A DNA stretch of 5,153 bases from JBMNKL01 sp050261495 (lineage in GTDB: Bacteria > Bacillota > Clostridia > Acetivibrionales > DTU013), in contig JBLNDI010000127.1 in NCBI GenBank assembly GCA_050261495.1, positions 1 through 5,153 on the forward strand, given 5' to 3'. A program made the translations under genes and the position numbers. The notes under the pieces were generated by a model. The model saw nothing but the letters and a program-made list of their open reading frames with translations. It had not been told where the DNA came from and did not search any database. This document shows, piece by piece, positions 1 through 4,450 of this stretch (position 1 is its first letter; every line of letters begins with the position of its first letter).

Positions 1-60
1 GGGAAAGTAACACCGGTATTCAGGGTTCTTCGTGGAATCCAAAATGCTGGATTAGTTTAA
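1..60 (+). CDS. ISLre2 family transposase, C-terminal end only (partial)
   Basis: Reading from base 1 gives 19 residues (GKVTPVFRVLRGIQNAGLV) and a TAA at 58-60. They are identical to the C-terminus of the transposase encoded at 4500-5153 on the other strand. The only nucleotide difference within the coding part (ATC versus ATT for Ile) is synonymous. The gene enters from the left edge, so no start, catalytic residues or full length can be seen. The protein would be a DDE-type transposase of the UPF0236/ISLre2 group, judged from the longer copy. Transcription of this gene would run on toward the tRNA operon. Confidence 0.85.
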   Translation, partial: GKVTPVFRVLRGIQNAGLV

Positions 61-119
61 TTTTAGGGTTAACCGAGGAAGATTTGGTTTGAAAAATCCT
101 ACAACAAGTTGACACTATC
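1..119 (+). mobile_element. 3' end of an ISLre2-type insertion sequence (left copy, truncated by window)
   Basis: This stretch matches the reverse complement of 4440-4559 with two substitutions (positions 39 and 63) and one missing T near 70. It holds the last 19 codons of a transposase plus about 59 nt of non-coding IS end. The match stops after GACACTATC, so the IS tip is placed at 119; beyond it the two copies differ completely. The rest of the element lies outside the window, so the opposite terminal repeat and any target duplication cannot be checked. Assignment to ISLre2 rests on the longer transposase fragment in the right copy. Confidence 0.85.
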
Positions 120-136
120 AACTGCATATCCCGGCA

Positions 137-165
137 TTGACAAACACGATTGCCGACTGTATAAT
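137..165 (+). promoter_or_regulatory. Consensus sigma-A promoter of the tRNA operon
   Basis: A perfect -35 hexamer TTGACA (137-142) and a perfect -10 hexamer TATAAT (160-165) are separated by exactly 17 bp (143-159). Transcription should start near 172, about 22 nt before tRNA-Gly. Such a full consensus is typical of stable-RNA genes. The promoter begins 18 bp beyond the IS tip, so it belongs to the host sequence rather than to the IS. Confidence 0.92.
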
Positions 166-178
166 ATGAAAGTCGGCA
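151..178. repeat. Inverted repeat bracketing the -10 box of the tRNA promoter
   Basis: TGCCGACT (151-158) and AGTCGGCA (171-178) are perfect 8-bp inverted arms 12 nt apart. The -10 hexamer (160-165) lies between them and the predicted start site falls in the right arm. The arrangement resembles an operator, or DNA that could extrude at the melting region, but no binding protein can be named. A chance occurrence is possible, although 8 of 8 paired bases in this exact place is striking. Confidence 0.6.
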
Positions 179-193
179 GTCATGAACAACTTT

Positions 194-267
194 GCGGGTG
201 TAGTTCAATGGTAGAACATCAGCCTTCCAAGCTGATTGCGTGGGTTCGATTCCCATCACCCGCTCCA
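194..267 (+). tRNA. tRNA-Gly (anticodon TCC), CCA encoded
   Basis: The cloverleaf can be drawn by hand. The 7-bp acceptor stem pairs GCGGGTG (194-200) with CACCCGC (257-263). The anticodon stem TCAGC/GCTGA encloses the loop CTTCCAA, giving anticodon TCC. The T stem GTGGG/CCCAT surrounds TTCGATT. The discriminator base is T264 and CCA (265-267) is genome-encoded. It decodes GGA and probably GGG. It is the first gene after the consensus promoter and is co-transcribed with tRNA-Arg 34 nt downstream. Confidence 0.97.
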
Positions 268-301
268 ATTGTCTTTAGCGCCGGATAACCGGAATCAATA
301 T

Positions 302-378
<77 letters not shown>

Positions 379-390
379 TAATATATAGAA

Positions 391-415
391 AAAACCCTTG
401 CGTTGCAAGGGTTTT
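391..415. terminator. Bidirectional intrinsic terminator shared by the tRNA operon and the lipoprotein operon
   Basis: A perfect 11-bp stem, AAAACCCTTGC (391-401) with GCAAGGGTTTT (405-415), closes a 3-nt loop. On the + strand the stem ends in four T and terminates the tRNA transcript. On the - strand it ends in six T (complement of 389-394), so it is at least as strong for the genes converging from the right, whose last stop codon is at 506-508. No better terminator is visible between 416 and 505. Confidence 0.88.
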
Positions 416-505
416 CGCATATTATCTGGAAAAACAAATCTTATTTTCGTAGAGATCGTCACTCTTCATTTAGCGGCGCAAGTAAACATACCTGCATTTC
501 TCCTT

Positions 506-1033
506 TCATCCCTGTCCCCATTCCACATCCGAGAGATCAATGCTATCATCGATCAGATCATCGAAGCCTTTATGAAATCTGAGTTTGCCGTTTTCGTCAA
601 TATACGCGTCAGCTCTGCCGTCGCCATTTATATCGTACCCGGACAACCCATTGGGATCGTTTTCAATGTATTTATATTTATTCTCTAGCTCCTTCCGAAG
701 AAAATCAAAGTAATCTCCCTTATTTCCTCCATTCTGCCCTGTTGGCGCGGATTCATCTTTCCCCCCGTCGCCTGCCGCACCGGGATACTCCGGACCTTCC
801 TCGGGCATTTCCGGCTTCTCGCATTTCGCGGTAGTCGACGGGCTGCTTTCAGCTTTTTTCTGCCCACCGGAATCGGGGTTCTGAAGAAGCCCCGGTTCTT
901 TCTCCACTACTCTGCCGGAACCGGGGTCCTGAAGCCCCGGCTCTCCCTCCTCTGCTTTACCGGCCGCTGGCGCCTTACAGCCGGCAAGGCTGACTATTAT
1001 CGCTGCAATGATAAGAAAAGAGAAAAATTTCAT
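506..1033 (-). CDS. Small secreted lipoprotein with a Ca-loop-like DxNxDGxxD motif
   Basis: The 175-residue product begins with a lipoprotein signal peptide: Lys2, a hydrophobic stretch 3-17 and the lipobox LAGC at 16-19. Cys19 would be lipidated and the protein anchored on the outer face of the membrane. Residues about 25-105 are a Pro/Gly/Glu/Lys-rich, probably disordered linker containing a tandem repeat (EPGLQDPGSG at 31-40, EPGLLQNPDSG at 46-56). The C-terminal part (106-175) contains DINGDGRAD at 134-142, matching the Asp/Asn spacing of EF-hand, dockerin and FG-GAP calcium loops, and has an acidic tail. ATG at 1033 is preferred over an upstream GTG at 1048 because it places the signal peptide at the N-terminus and has a G-rich Shine-Dalgarno. 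It lies 24 nt after the AIM24-family gene, so the two are probably co-transcribed. I do not recognise a named family; calcium binding is inference. Confidence 0.85.
   Translation of the reverse strand: MKFFSFLIIAAIIVSLAGCKAPAAGKAEEGEPGLQDPGSGRVVEKEPGLLQNPDSGGQKKAESSPSTTAKCEKPEMPEEGPEYPGAAGDGGKDESAPTGQNGGNKGDYFDFLRKELENKYKYIENDPNGLSGYDINGDGRADAYIDENGKLRFHKGFDDLIDDSIDLSDVEWGQG
867..949 (-). repeat. Imperfect tandem repeat within the lipoprotein gene
   Basis: Two units start at 867 and 915, a 48-nt period. Both read CCGGAA(T/C)CGGGGT(T/C)CTGAA and then GCCCCGG on the + strand. The first has an extra in-frame GAA triplet. They encode the EPGL(L)Q(D/N)P(G/D)SG repeats of the linker. The in-frame length change suggests slippage or unequal duplication in a region tolerant of length variation. 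Confidence 0.75.
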
Positions 1034-1040
1034 ATGAACA

Positions 1041-1046
1041 ACCCCC
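1041..1046 (-). promoter_or_regulatory. Ribosome binding site deciding the lipoprotein start
   Basis: On the - strand GGGGGT lies 7 nt upstream of ATG 1033. It overlaps the alternative GTG at 1048-1046, which has only a weak CAGG upstream. This supports the shorter product starting MKFFSF. Confidence 0.6.
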
Positions 1047-1057
1047 ACGTTTGCCTG

Positions 1058-1963
1058 TCAGCGGTCGCCGAAGAAGGTTCCTATGCCTACGTTCCCCAAT
1101 AGGCTTGCTTCTTCTTTCCCTCTGCCTCCCTTTCTGCCTGCGGAAATGATACGGTCAGCCATGCGGGAGAAAGGCAATGATTGCAGCCAAACTGTTCCCG
1201 GTCCCGTAAGGGTGGCCAGTACCAAGCCTTCTCCGCCGAACAGCGCGGTCTTGACGTCACCGGCAAACTGAATGTCATAATTCACCGTCTTTGTCAGCGC
1301 CACCAGGCAGCCGGTATCCAGCTTCAACGTCTCACCGGGCGCCAGCTCTTTCTTGATGATGGTTCCGCCGGCGTGTATGAAGACCAGGCCGTCACCTTCC
1401 AGCTTTTGCATGATGAAGCCTTCACCGCCGAACAGGCCTACGCCGATCTTCTTTTGAAACATAATGCCGATGGATATTCCCTTTGCTGCGCATAAAAAGG
1501 AGTCTTTCTGGCAGATAAGCATCCCGCCCACTTCGCTCAGGTCGAGGGGAACCACGCGTCCGGGATAAGGAGCGGCAAAGGATACGCATCTCTTTTCATG
1601 CCCGACGTTGGTAAAGGTGGTCATGAACAGGCTTTCGCCGGTGATCATCCGCTTGCCGGCCGAAACCAGCTTGCCCATCAGCCCTTTGCCCTCGTCACGA
1701 CTGGAGCCGTCCCCGAAGATCGTGTCCATCCGGATGGCGCTGTCCATATACATCATGGCGCCTGCTTCGGCAACGATAGTCTCACCGGGGTCAAGCATTA
1801 TTTCTACGAATTGCAGATCCTCACCGTAAATTTTAAATTCCACCTCGTCCGCCCGCTTCATCCGAACAGGCTGTCCGCCGGCCGGCTGGACCGGGCTGCC
1901 GCATGCAGAGCAAAATTTTACCCCGTCCTGCATCCGGTTTCCGCAATTAATACAAAAAGCCAT
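1058..1963 (-). CDS. AIM24/TIGR00266-family protein with N-terminal zinc ribbon
   Basis: This 301-residue protein has two parts. Residues 4-21 form a zinc-ribbon knuckle pair, C4-x2-C7 and C18-x2-C21, typical of small zinc_ribbon modules. From about 40 to 275 it matches the AIM24 (formerly DUF124, TIGR00266) beta-rich fold. Landmarks are AEAGAMMYMD at 65-74 and two copies of LFGGEG, at 177-182 and 241-246. The family is widespread in bacteria and related to yeast mitochondrial Aim24; its biochemical role is not settled, and an envelope or stress link is inference. There is no signal peptide or membrane segment, so it should be cytosolic or peripheral. The start is well supported by AGGGGGAG (1970-1977), 6 nt upstream of ATG. 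The lipoprotein gene follows 24 nt later, suggesting a two-gene operon. No convincing sigma-A promoter was found directly upstream; TTGAAA near 2012 lacks a properly spaced -10. Confidence 0.92.
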   Translation of the reverse strand: MAFCINCGNRMQDGVKFCSACGSPVQPAGGQPVRMKRADEVEFKIYGEDLQFVEIMLDPGETIVAEAGAMMYMDSAIRMDTIFGDGSSRDEGKGLMGKLVSAGKRMITGESLFMTTFTNVGHEKRCVSFAAPYPGRVVPLDLSEVGGMLICQKDSFLCAAKGISIGIMFQKKIGVGLFGGEGFIMQKLEGDGLVFIHAGGTIIKKELAPGETLKLDTGCLVALTKTVNYDIQFAGDVKTALFGGEGLVLATLTGPGTVWLQSLPFSRMADRIISAGRKGGRGKEEASLLGNVGIGTFFGDR

Positions 1964-2163
1964 ATATATCTCCCCCTATATTTTTAATACCATAATACAG
2001 TTTTCTGTCTTTCAAGGTCCCTGCTGTCCGGTTTTTCCGGCCGTAGAACTCAGCGCACCGCGTATTCCGCTTTGCTTTACGCTTTAAAATTCTTCGCTGC
2101 TGAATATCCTCTTTAAGGATGGCGATGGCATACGCATCCAAAAACTCAAACCGCAGCGTCGGC
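1964..2163 (-). other. 200-nt intergenic gap with a possible degraded coding remnant
   Basis: This is the gap between the PAS-only gene and the AIM24-family gene. On the - strand, in a different frame from the PAS-only gene, a coding-looking run (about 2160-2060) reads LRFEFLDAYAIAILKEDIQQ and then a Lys/Arg-rich tail. It has no good start codon or Shine-Dalgarno and does not match the AraC HTH of the neighbours. It may be a remnant or frameshifted tail, or simply chance. Only two tiny inverted repeats are present (CCGG around TTTTT near 2029-2041; ACAG-TTTT-CTGT at 1997-2008), and neither is a convincing terminator. The 3' end holds the ribosome binding site of the AIM24-family gene. Confidence 0.35.
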
Positions 2164-2652
2164 TTATGGCATAAATACAATGACGCCGTAAGCAATCTTG
2201 TCATCAACGGCTGGAACGGGAAAAATAATAGCCTTGTTGAAACGGTCGGGCTGCGGCGCACTTTGCGCTGCAATTCCCAAAAACATGGAAAACGGATCCT
2301 TCAAGTCCTCCAGGAAAAATGTATCGCCGGCAAATACCCGCTTGATGGCGGTAGCCAGTCGCATATCGCTGATCTTGTGTTGAAGAATGCGGACGGCTTT
2401 TTTCCCCATGTTCATGGACCGCGTTTTTGCTTCCGTCTTAAAAGCCTTGTTTGTCATGAACAGCATGTGCTGCGGTGTAAATATCGCGGTTGGATAAGGG
2501 AAAAAGTCGATGATCTGGGAAAACAACCCTTCATTTGCGATAAGCAGCTGGAATTTCCTTATCATCTGACCTTGAGTCTCTGTTCTTTCCTCCAACATTT
2601 TCTGCACTGCCAACAGTTCCTCAAGAAGCTGTTCCTTTGTTTTATCACTCAT
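2164..2652 (-). CDS. PAS-like sensor-only protein, paralogue of the adjacent AraC regulators without HTH
   Basis: The 162-residue product starts with a charged helical segment (residues about 3-38, likely coiled coil) and continues into a PAS-like domain (about 44-161). The domain parallels the sensors of the two upstream regulators: FFPYPTAIF at 50-58 against FFPYPIQIF, TNKAF at 67-71 against INKAA, IKRVFAGDTFF at 103-113 against IKRAFQGETVF, and the final strand KIAYGVIVF at 152-160. The stop comes exactly where the other two continue (YRGK) into their AraC HTH, so the protein is sensor only. The start is supported by AAAGGGG (2660-2666), 7 nt before ATG. It lies 133 nt after the second regulator with no clear promoter of its own, so co-transcription is likely but not certain. 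It could be a natural single-domain modulator or a truncated paralogue; I favour a functional gene because the frame is intact and the ribosome site is good. Ligand unknown. Confidence 0.82.
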   Translation of the reverse strand: MSDKTKEQLLEELLAVQKMLEERTETQGQMIRKFQLLIANEGLFSQIIDFFPYPTAIFTPQHMLFMTNKAFKTEAKTRSMNMGKKAVRILQHKISDMRLATAIKRVFAGDTFFLEDLKDPFSMFLGIAAQSAPQPDRFNKAIIFPVPAVDDKIAYGVIVFMP

Positions 2653-2785
2653 CAGAATTCCCCTTTCCGCACAAACTGCCGGTTTTTTATAACTTCTACC
2701 AATATTTTATAAATGGGGCTGACCGTGAGGATAGGCTGAATATGCTTATAATTAGTATGAAAAATGTTATTTTGAATATATTGTT

Positions 2786-3559
2786 TTACACTGACATTTT
2801 TCGATATGCGGACGGGGAAACGCCTGCCCTCTCCCTGAATAATCTCGCTGAGTGGCCGTTATAATCCATATTGCAGGCAGCAAAAGCCTGGGCGATGGAA
2901 AGGCTGGTATCCAGGAGCTTCTCCTTCAGTTTGCCGATTTTATAATTAATATAATACTCGTGGGGCGTTATGCCGGTATGTTTCTTGAACAGCTTGGTAA
3001 AATGGGCTTTGCTGAGGCATGCCGCCTTTGCCGTTTTGCCCAGGTCAAAAGGCTCCTGCCAATGGGTTTCTATGTATTGCTTGCCCCAGTTGATTTCTTC
3101 CTTGCCCCGGTATATTCTTTTAATTATAAAAACGGCAGCAAAGTATTCTATCGAACCATCATCGTTTACCAACGGAAAACATGTAATGTCCGAGCTTATG
3201 GTTTGTATATCCCTGTCTTCCACGTTAAAATAGCGGATCATGTCCTGGTATGGCGCATTAAAATCGGTAAGATGCACGATTTTGCCCGCCAATACCTGCC
3301 TGACCTTGTCCATGACGCCAAGATCGCGCACGATGGGATCCTCAAAAACATTGTATTTGCCCACATGGGATTCCACGCTTCTTATGCCTATCATATCCAG
3401 CGCCGCTTTGTTTATCAGCCTCGCTGTCCCATCAAGGGAGAAAATTTGGATCGGGTAGGGAAAAAACTCGATTACCTTGGCAAGCAATTCCTGTTCCTTA
3501 AAAAGTGACTGGAATGCTTTGGCTATACTCTTTTGCGCTTCTCCAATCTGATCTTTCAT
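2786..3559 (-). CDS. AraC-family transcriptional regulator with N-terminal PAS sensor (second of tandem pair)
   Basis: The 257-residue product has a short helical lead (1-25) and a PAS-like sensor at about 26-147, with FFPYPIQIF at 32-40, VGKYNVFEDP at 66-75 and DITCFPL at 124-130. An AraC/XylS double helix-turn-helix follows at about 155-254. The first HTH spans roughly 174-196 (AKAACLSKAHFTKLFKKHTG). The second ends in GVSPSAYRK (246-254), the usual family terminus. The role is a cytosolic one-component regulator in which the sensor controls DNA binding; the effector is unknown. Its HTH is about 85% identical to that of the preceding gene, its sensor only about a third. It starts 17 nt after the stop of that gene, with GGGGG 7 nt before ATG, so the two form an operon and translational coupling is plausible. 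In the second recognition region it has CNMDYNGHSARLF where the family usually has a GFxDxSYFxRxF-like sequence. Confidence 0.92.
   Translation of the reverse strand: MKDQIGEAQKSIAKAFQSLFKEQELLAKVIEFFPYPIQIFSLDGTARLINKAALDMIGIRSVESHVGKYNVFEDPIVRDLGVMDKVRQVLAGKIVHLTDFNAPYQDMIRYFNVEDRDIQTISSDITCFPLVNDDGSIEYFAAVFIIKRIYRGKEEINWGKQYIETHWQEPFDLGKTAKAACLSKAHFTKLFKKHTGITPHEYYINYKIGKLKEKLLDTSLSIAQAFAACNMDYNGHSARLFRERAGVSPSAYRKMSV
2850..3060 (-). repeat. Direct repeat copy 1: DNA encoding the AraC HTH
   Basis: This segment matches 3641-3851 at a constant offset of 791 nt with no gaps. Hand comparison of the 201 nt from 2856 gives about 28 mismatches (86% identity), including an exact block of about 38 nt (near 2981-3018). 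It encodes the HTH of the second regulator. The rest of the two genes is far less similar. Confidence 0.85.
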
Positions 3560-3576
3560 GGGAAAACCCCCGCTTT

Positions 3577-4362
3577 TTAACCTGATATTTTACGATAAGC
3601 GGTAGGGGAAACACCGGTTTTATTTTTAAAAACCCTGGCGGAGTGTCCGTTATAATCCATATTGCAGGCGGCAAAAGCCTGGGCGACCGACAGGTTTTTA
3701 TCCAGCAACTTCTCCTTCAATTTACTGATCTTATAATTAATATAATACTCATGTGGTGTTACGCCGGTATGCTTCTTGAACAGCTTGGTAAAATGGGCTT
3801 TGCTGAGGCACGCCGCTTTCGCCGTTGCATCGGCGTCAAAAGGCTCCAGCCAGTTGCTCTCTATGTATTCCTTGGCCTTGGCGATTCCGTCCTTACCGCG
3901 GTAAACCCTTCTGTTAATCAAAAATGCCACCACGTATATCACCCGTTTTTTATCGTCCAAAATGGGGAAAAGCGTAATGTCCTGATAAACGGCTTCTACA
4001 TCCAAATCCCGTATGCCGTAACGCTCCACAATTTCCTCCAGGGGTACCCTGACATCATGGAAAAATACTGTTTCGCCCTGAAATGCCCGCTTTATCGCGG
4101 GGAGATGACCATAGGTGATAATGTAAGGATCTTTGAATATATTGTACTTGCCTACAACCATATCCGGGGTGACAGCATGATACTCCTCCAGCATCGCCTT
4201 ATTCACCATCACCGATGTTCCGTCCGGGGCATAAACCTCGATCGGATAGGGGAAACACTCAATGACTTTGGCAAACAGTTCCTCTTTTTCAAAGAATGAT
4301 TGAAATGATTCCGCAAGGTTTCTCTGTGCATCTTCAACCCGATTGTTCATGGATTGCTTCAT
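3577..4362 (-). CDS. AraC-family transcriptional regulator with N-terminal PAS sensor (first of tandem pair)
   Basis: The 261-residue product has the same plan as its downstream neighbour: helical lead 1-30, PAS-like sensor about 31-151 (CFPYPIEVY at 36-44, VGKYNIFKDP at 70-79, DITLFPI at 128-134), and AraC double HTH about 159-259 ending GVSPTAYRK (250-258). It is a one-component DNA-binding regulator in the cytosol; the ligand is not predictable. It is the first gene after a good sigma-A promoter, with a 5' leader of only about 25 nt, and is followed 17 nt later by its paralogue. The start is slightly uncertain. ATG 4362 has GAGGTG only 4 nt upstream. The next Met (codon 5, at 4350) aligns with the N-terminus of the paralogue but has no clear ribosome site. 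I keep 4362. The IS tip lies 78 bp upstream, so the upstream control region may have been cut or altered by the insertion. Confidence 0.92.
   Translation of the reverse strand: MKQSMNNRVEDAQRNLAESFQSFFEKEELFAKVIECFPYPIEVYAPDGTSVMVNKAMLEEYHAVTPDMVVGKYNIFKDPYIITYGHLPAIKRAFQGETVFFHDVRVPLEEIVERYGIRDLDVEAVYQDITLFPILDDKKRVIYVVAFLINRRVYRGKDGIAKAKEYIESNWLEPFDADATAKAACLSKAHFTKLFKKHTGVTPHEYYINYKISKLKEKLLDKNLSVAQAFAACNMDYNGHSARVFKNKTGVSPTAYRKISG
3641..3851 (-). repeat. Direct repeat copy 2: DNA encoding the AraC HTH
   Basis: This is the partner of 2850-3060, encoding the HTH of the first regulator. The direct orientation and in-register match make deletion of the 791-bp interval by recombination possible. 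That would leave one fused sensor-HTH gene. Confidence 0.85.
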
Positions 4363-4366
4363 CCCG

Positions 4367-4372
4367 CACCTC
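4367..4372 (-). promoter_or_regulatory. Ribosome binding site of the first PAS-AraC gene, short spacing
   Basis: GAGGTG on the - strand lies only 4 nt before ATG 4362, closer than usual. It is the only Shine-Dalgarno-like sequence near either candidate start and decides for 4362 over 4350. Confidence 0.55.
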
Positions 4373-4393
4373 GAATAAGCGTTCGTTACACCT

Positions 4394-4422
4394 ATTATAT
4401 TTCAGTATAGGAGAATTTTCAA
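4394..4422 (-). promoter_or_regulatory. Sigma-A promoter of the PAS-AraC operon
   Basis: On the - strand, TTGAAA (4422-4417) and TATAAT (4399-4394) are separated by 17 bp: five of six -35 bases and a perfect -10. Transcription should start near 4387, about 25 nt before ATG 4362. A weak inverted repeat (CCTAT at 4391-4395, ATAGG at 4407-4411) overlaps the -10 and spacer and could be an autoregulatory site, but it is short. The promoter lies 18 bp inside the IS tip. Confidence 0.85.
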
Positions 4423-4450
4423 GTATGCGAATATATTAGGATAGTGTCAA
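4422..4450 (-). promoter_or_regulatory. Possible hybrid promoter with an IS-borne -35
   Basis: The IS tip carries TTGACA (4450-4445 on the - strand), a perfect -35 facing outward. Exactly 17 bp on, in host sequence, lies CATACT (4427-4422), a 4/6 match to the -10. It overlaps the -35 of the stronger native promoter by one base. It could add transcription to the PAS-AraC operon or compete with the native promoter. The left IS copy has the same TTGACA (109-114) but no suitable -10 follows it. Confidence 0.4.

Noticed and set aside
107..123. AGTTGA-CACTA-TCAACT inverted repeat across the left IS junction
   Set aside because: It is absent at the right copy, so it arises from chance joining of the IS tip with host sequence and is not an IS feature.
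20..268. An 82-codon - strand frame over the IS end and tRNA promoter
   Set aside because: It overlaps the transposase end, the promoter and tRNA-Gly on the opposite strand, and its sequence does not look like a protein.
478..495. Short hairpin GCAAGTA-AACA-TACCTGC after the lipoprotein gene
   Set aside because: It has a mismatch or G-U pair and no T tract, and the strong hairpin at 391-415 explains termination.
1598..1987. A 129-codon + strand frame opposite the AIM24-family gene
   Set aside because: It is a shadow of a clearly recognised gene on the - strand.
1997..2041. Possible sigma-A promoter or terminator in front of the AIM24-family gene
   Set aside because: TTGAAA near 2012 has TATTAT only 12 nt away and a poor hexamer at 17 nt. 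The hairpins there have 4-bp stems.
2119..2712. A 197-codon + strand frame
   Set aside because: It is antisense to the PAS-only gene, has no Shine-Dalgarno, and has Cys/His-rich composition typical of a shadow frame.
2760..2801. AAAAATGT/ACATTTTT inverted repeat at the end of the second AraC gene as a terminator
   Set aside because: The stem is 8 bp of nearly pure A-T with a 26-nt loop, so it is too weak to call. The arrangement also fits read-through into the PAS-only gene.
2852..4299. Two + strand 218-codon frames (2852-3508 and 3643-4299) antisense to the two AraC genes, with similar N-terminal sequence
   Set aside because: Their similarity and equal length follow from the duplicated genes on the other strand. 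They begin with GTG-type starts without a ribosome site and are shadows.
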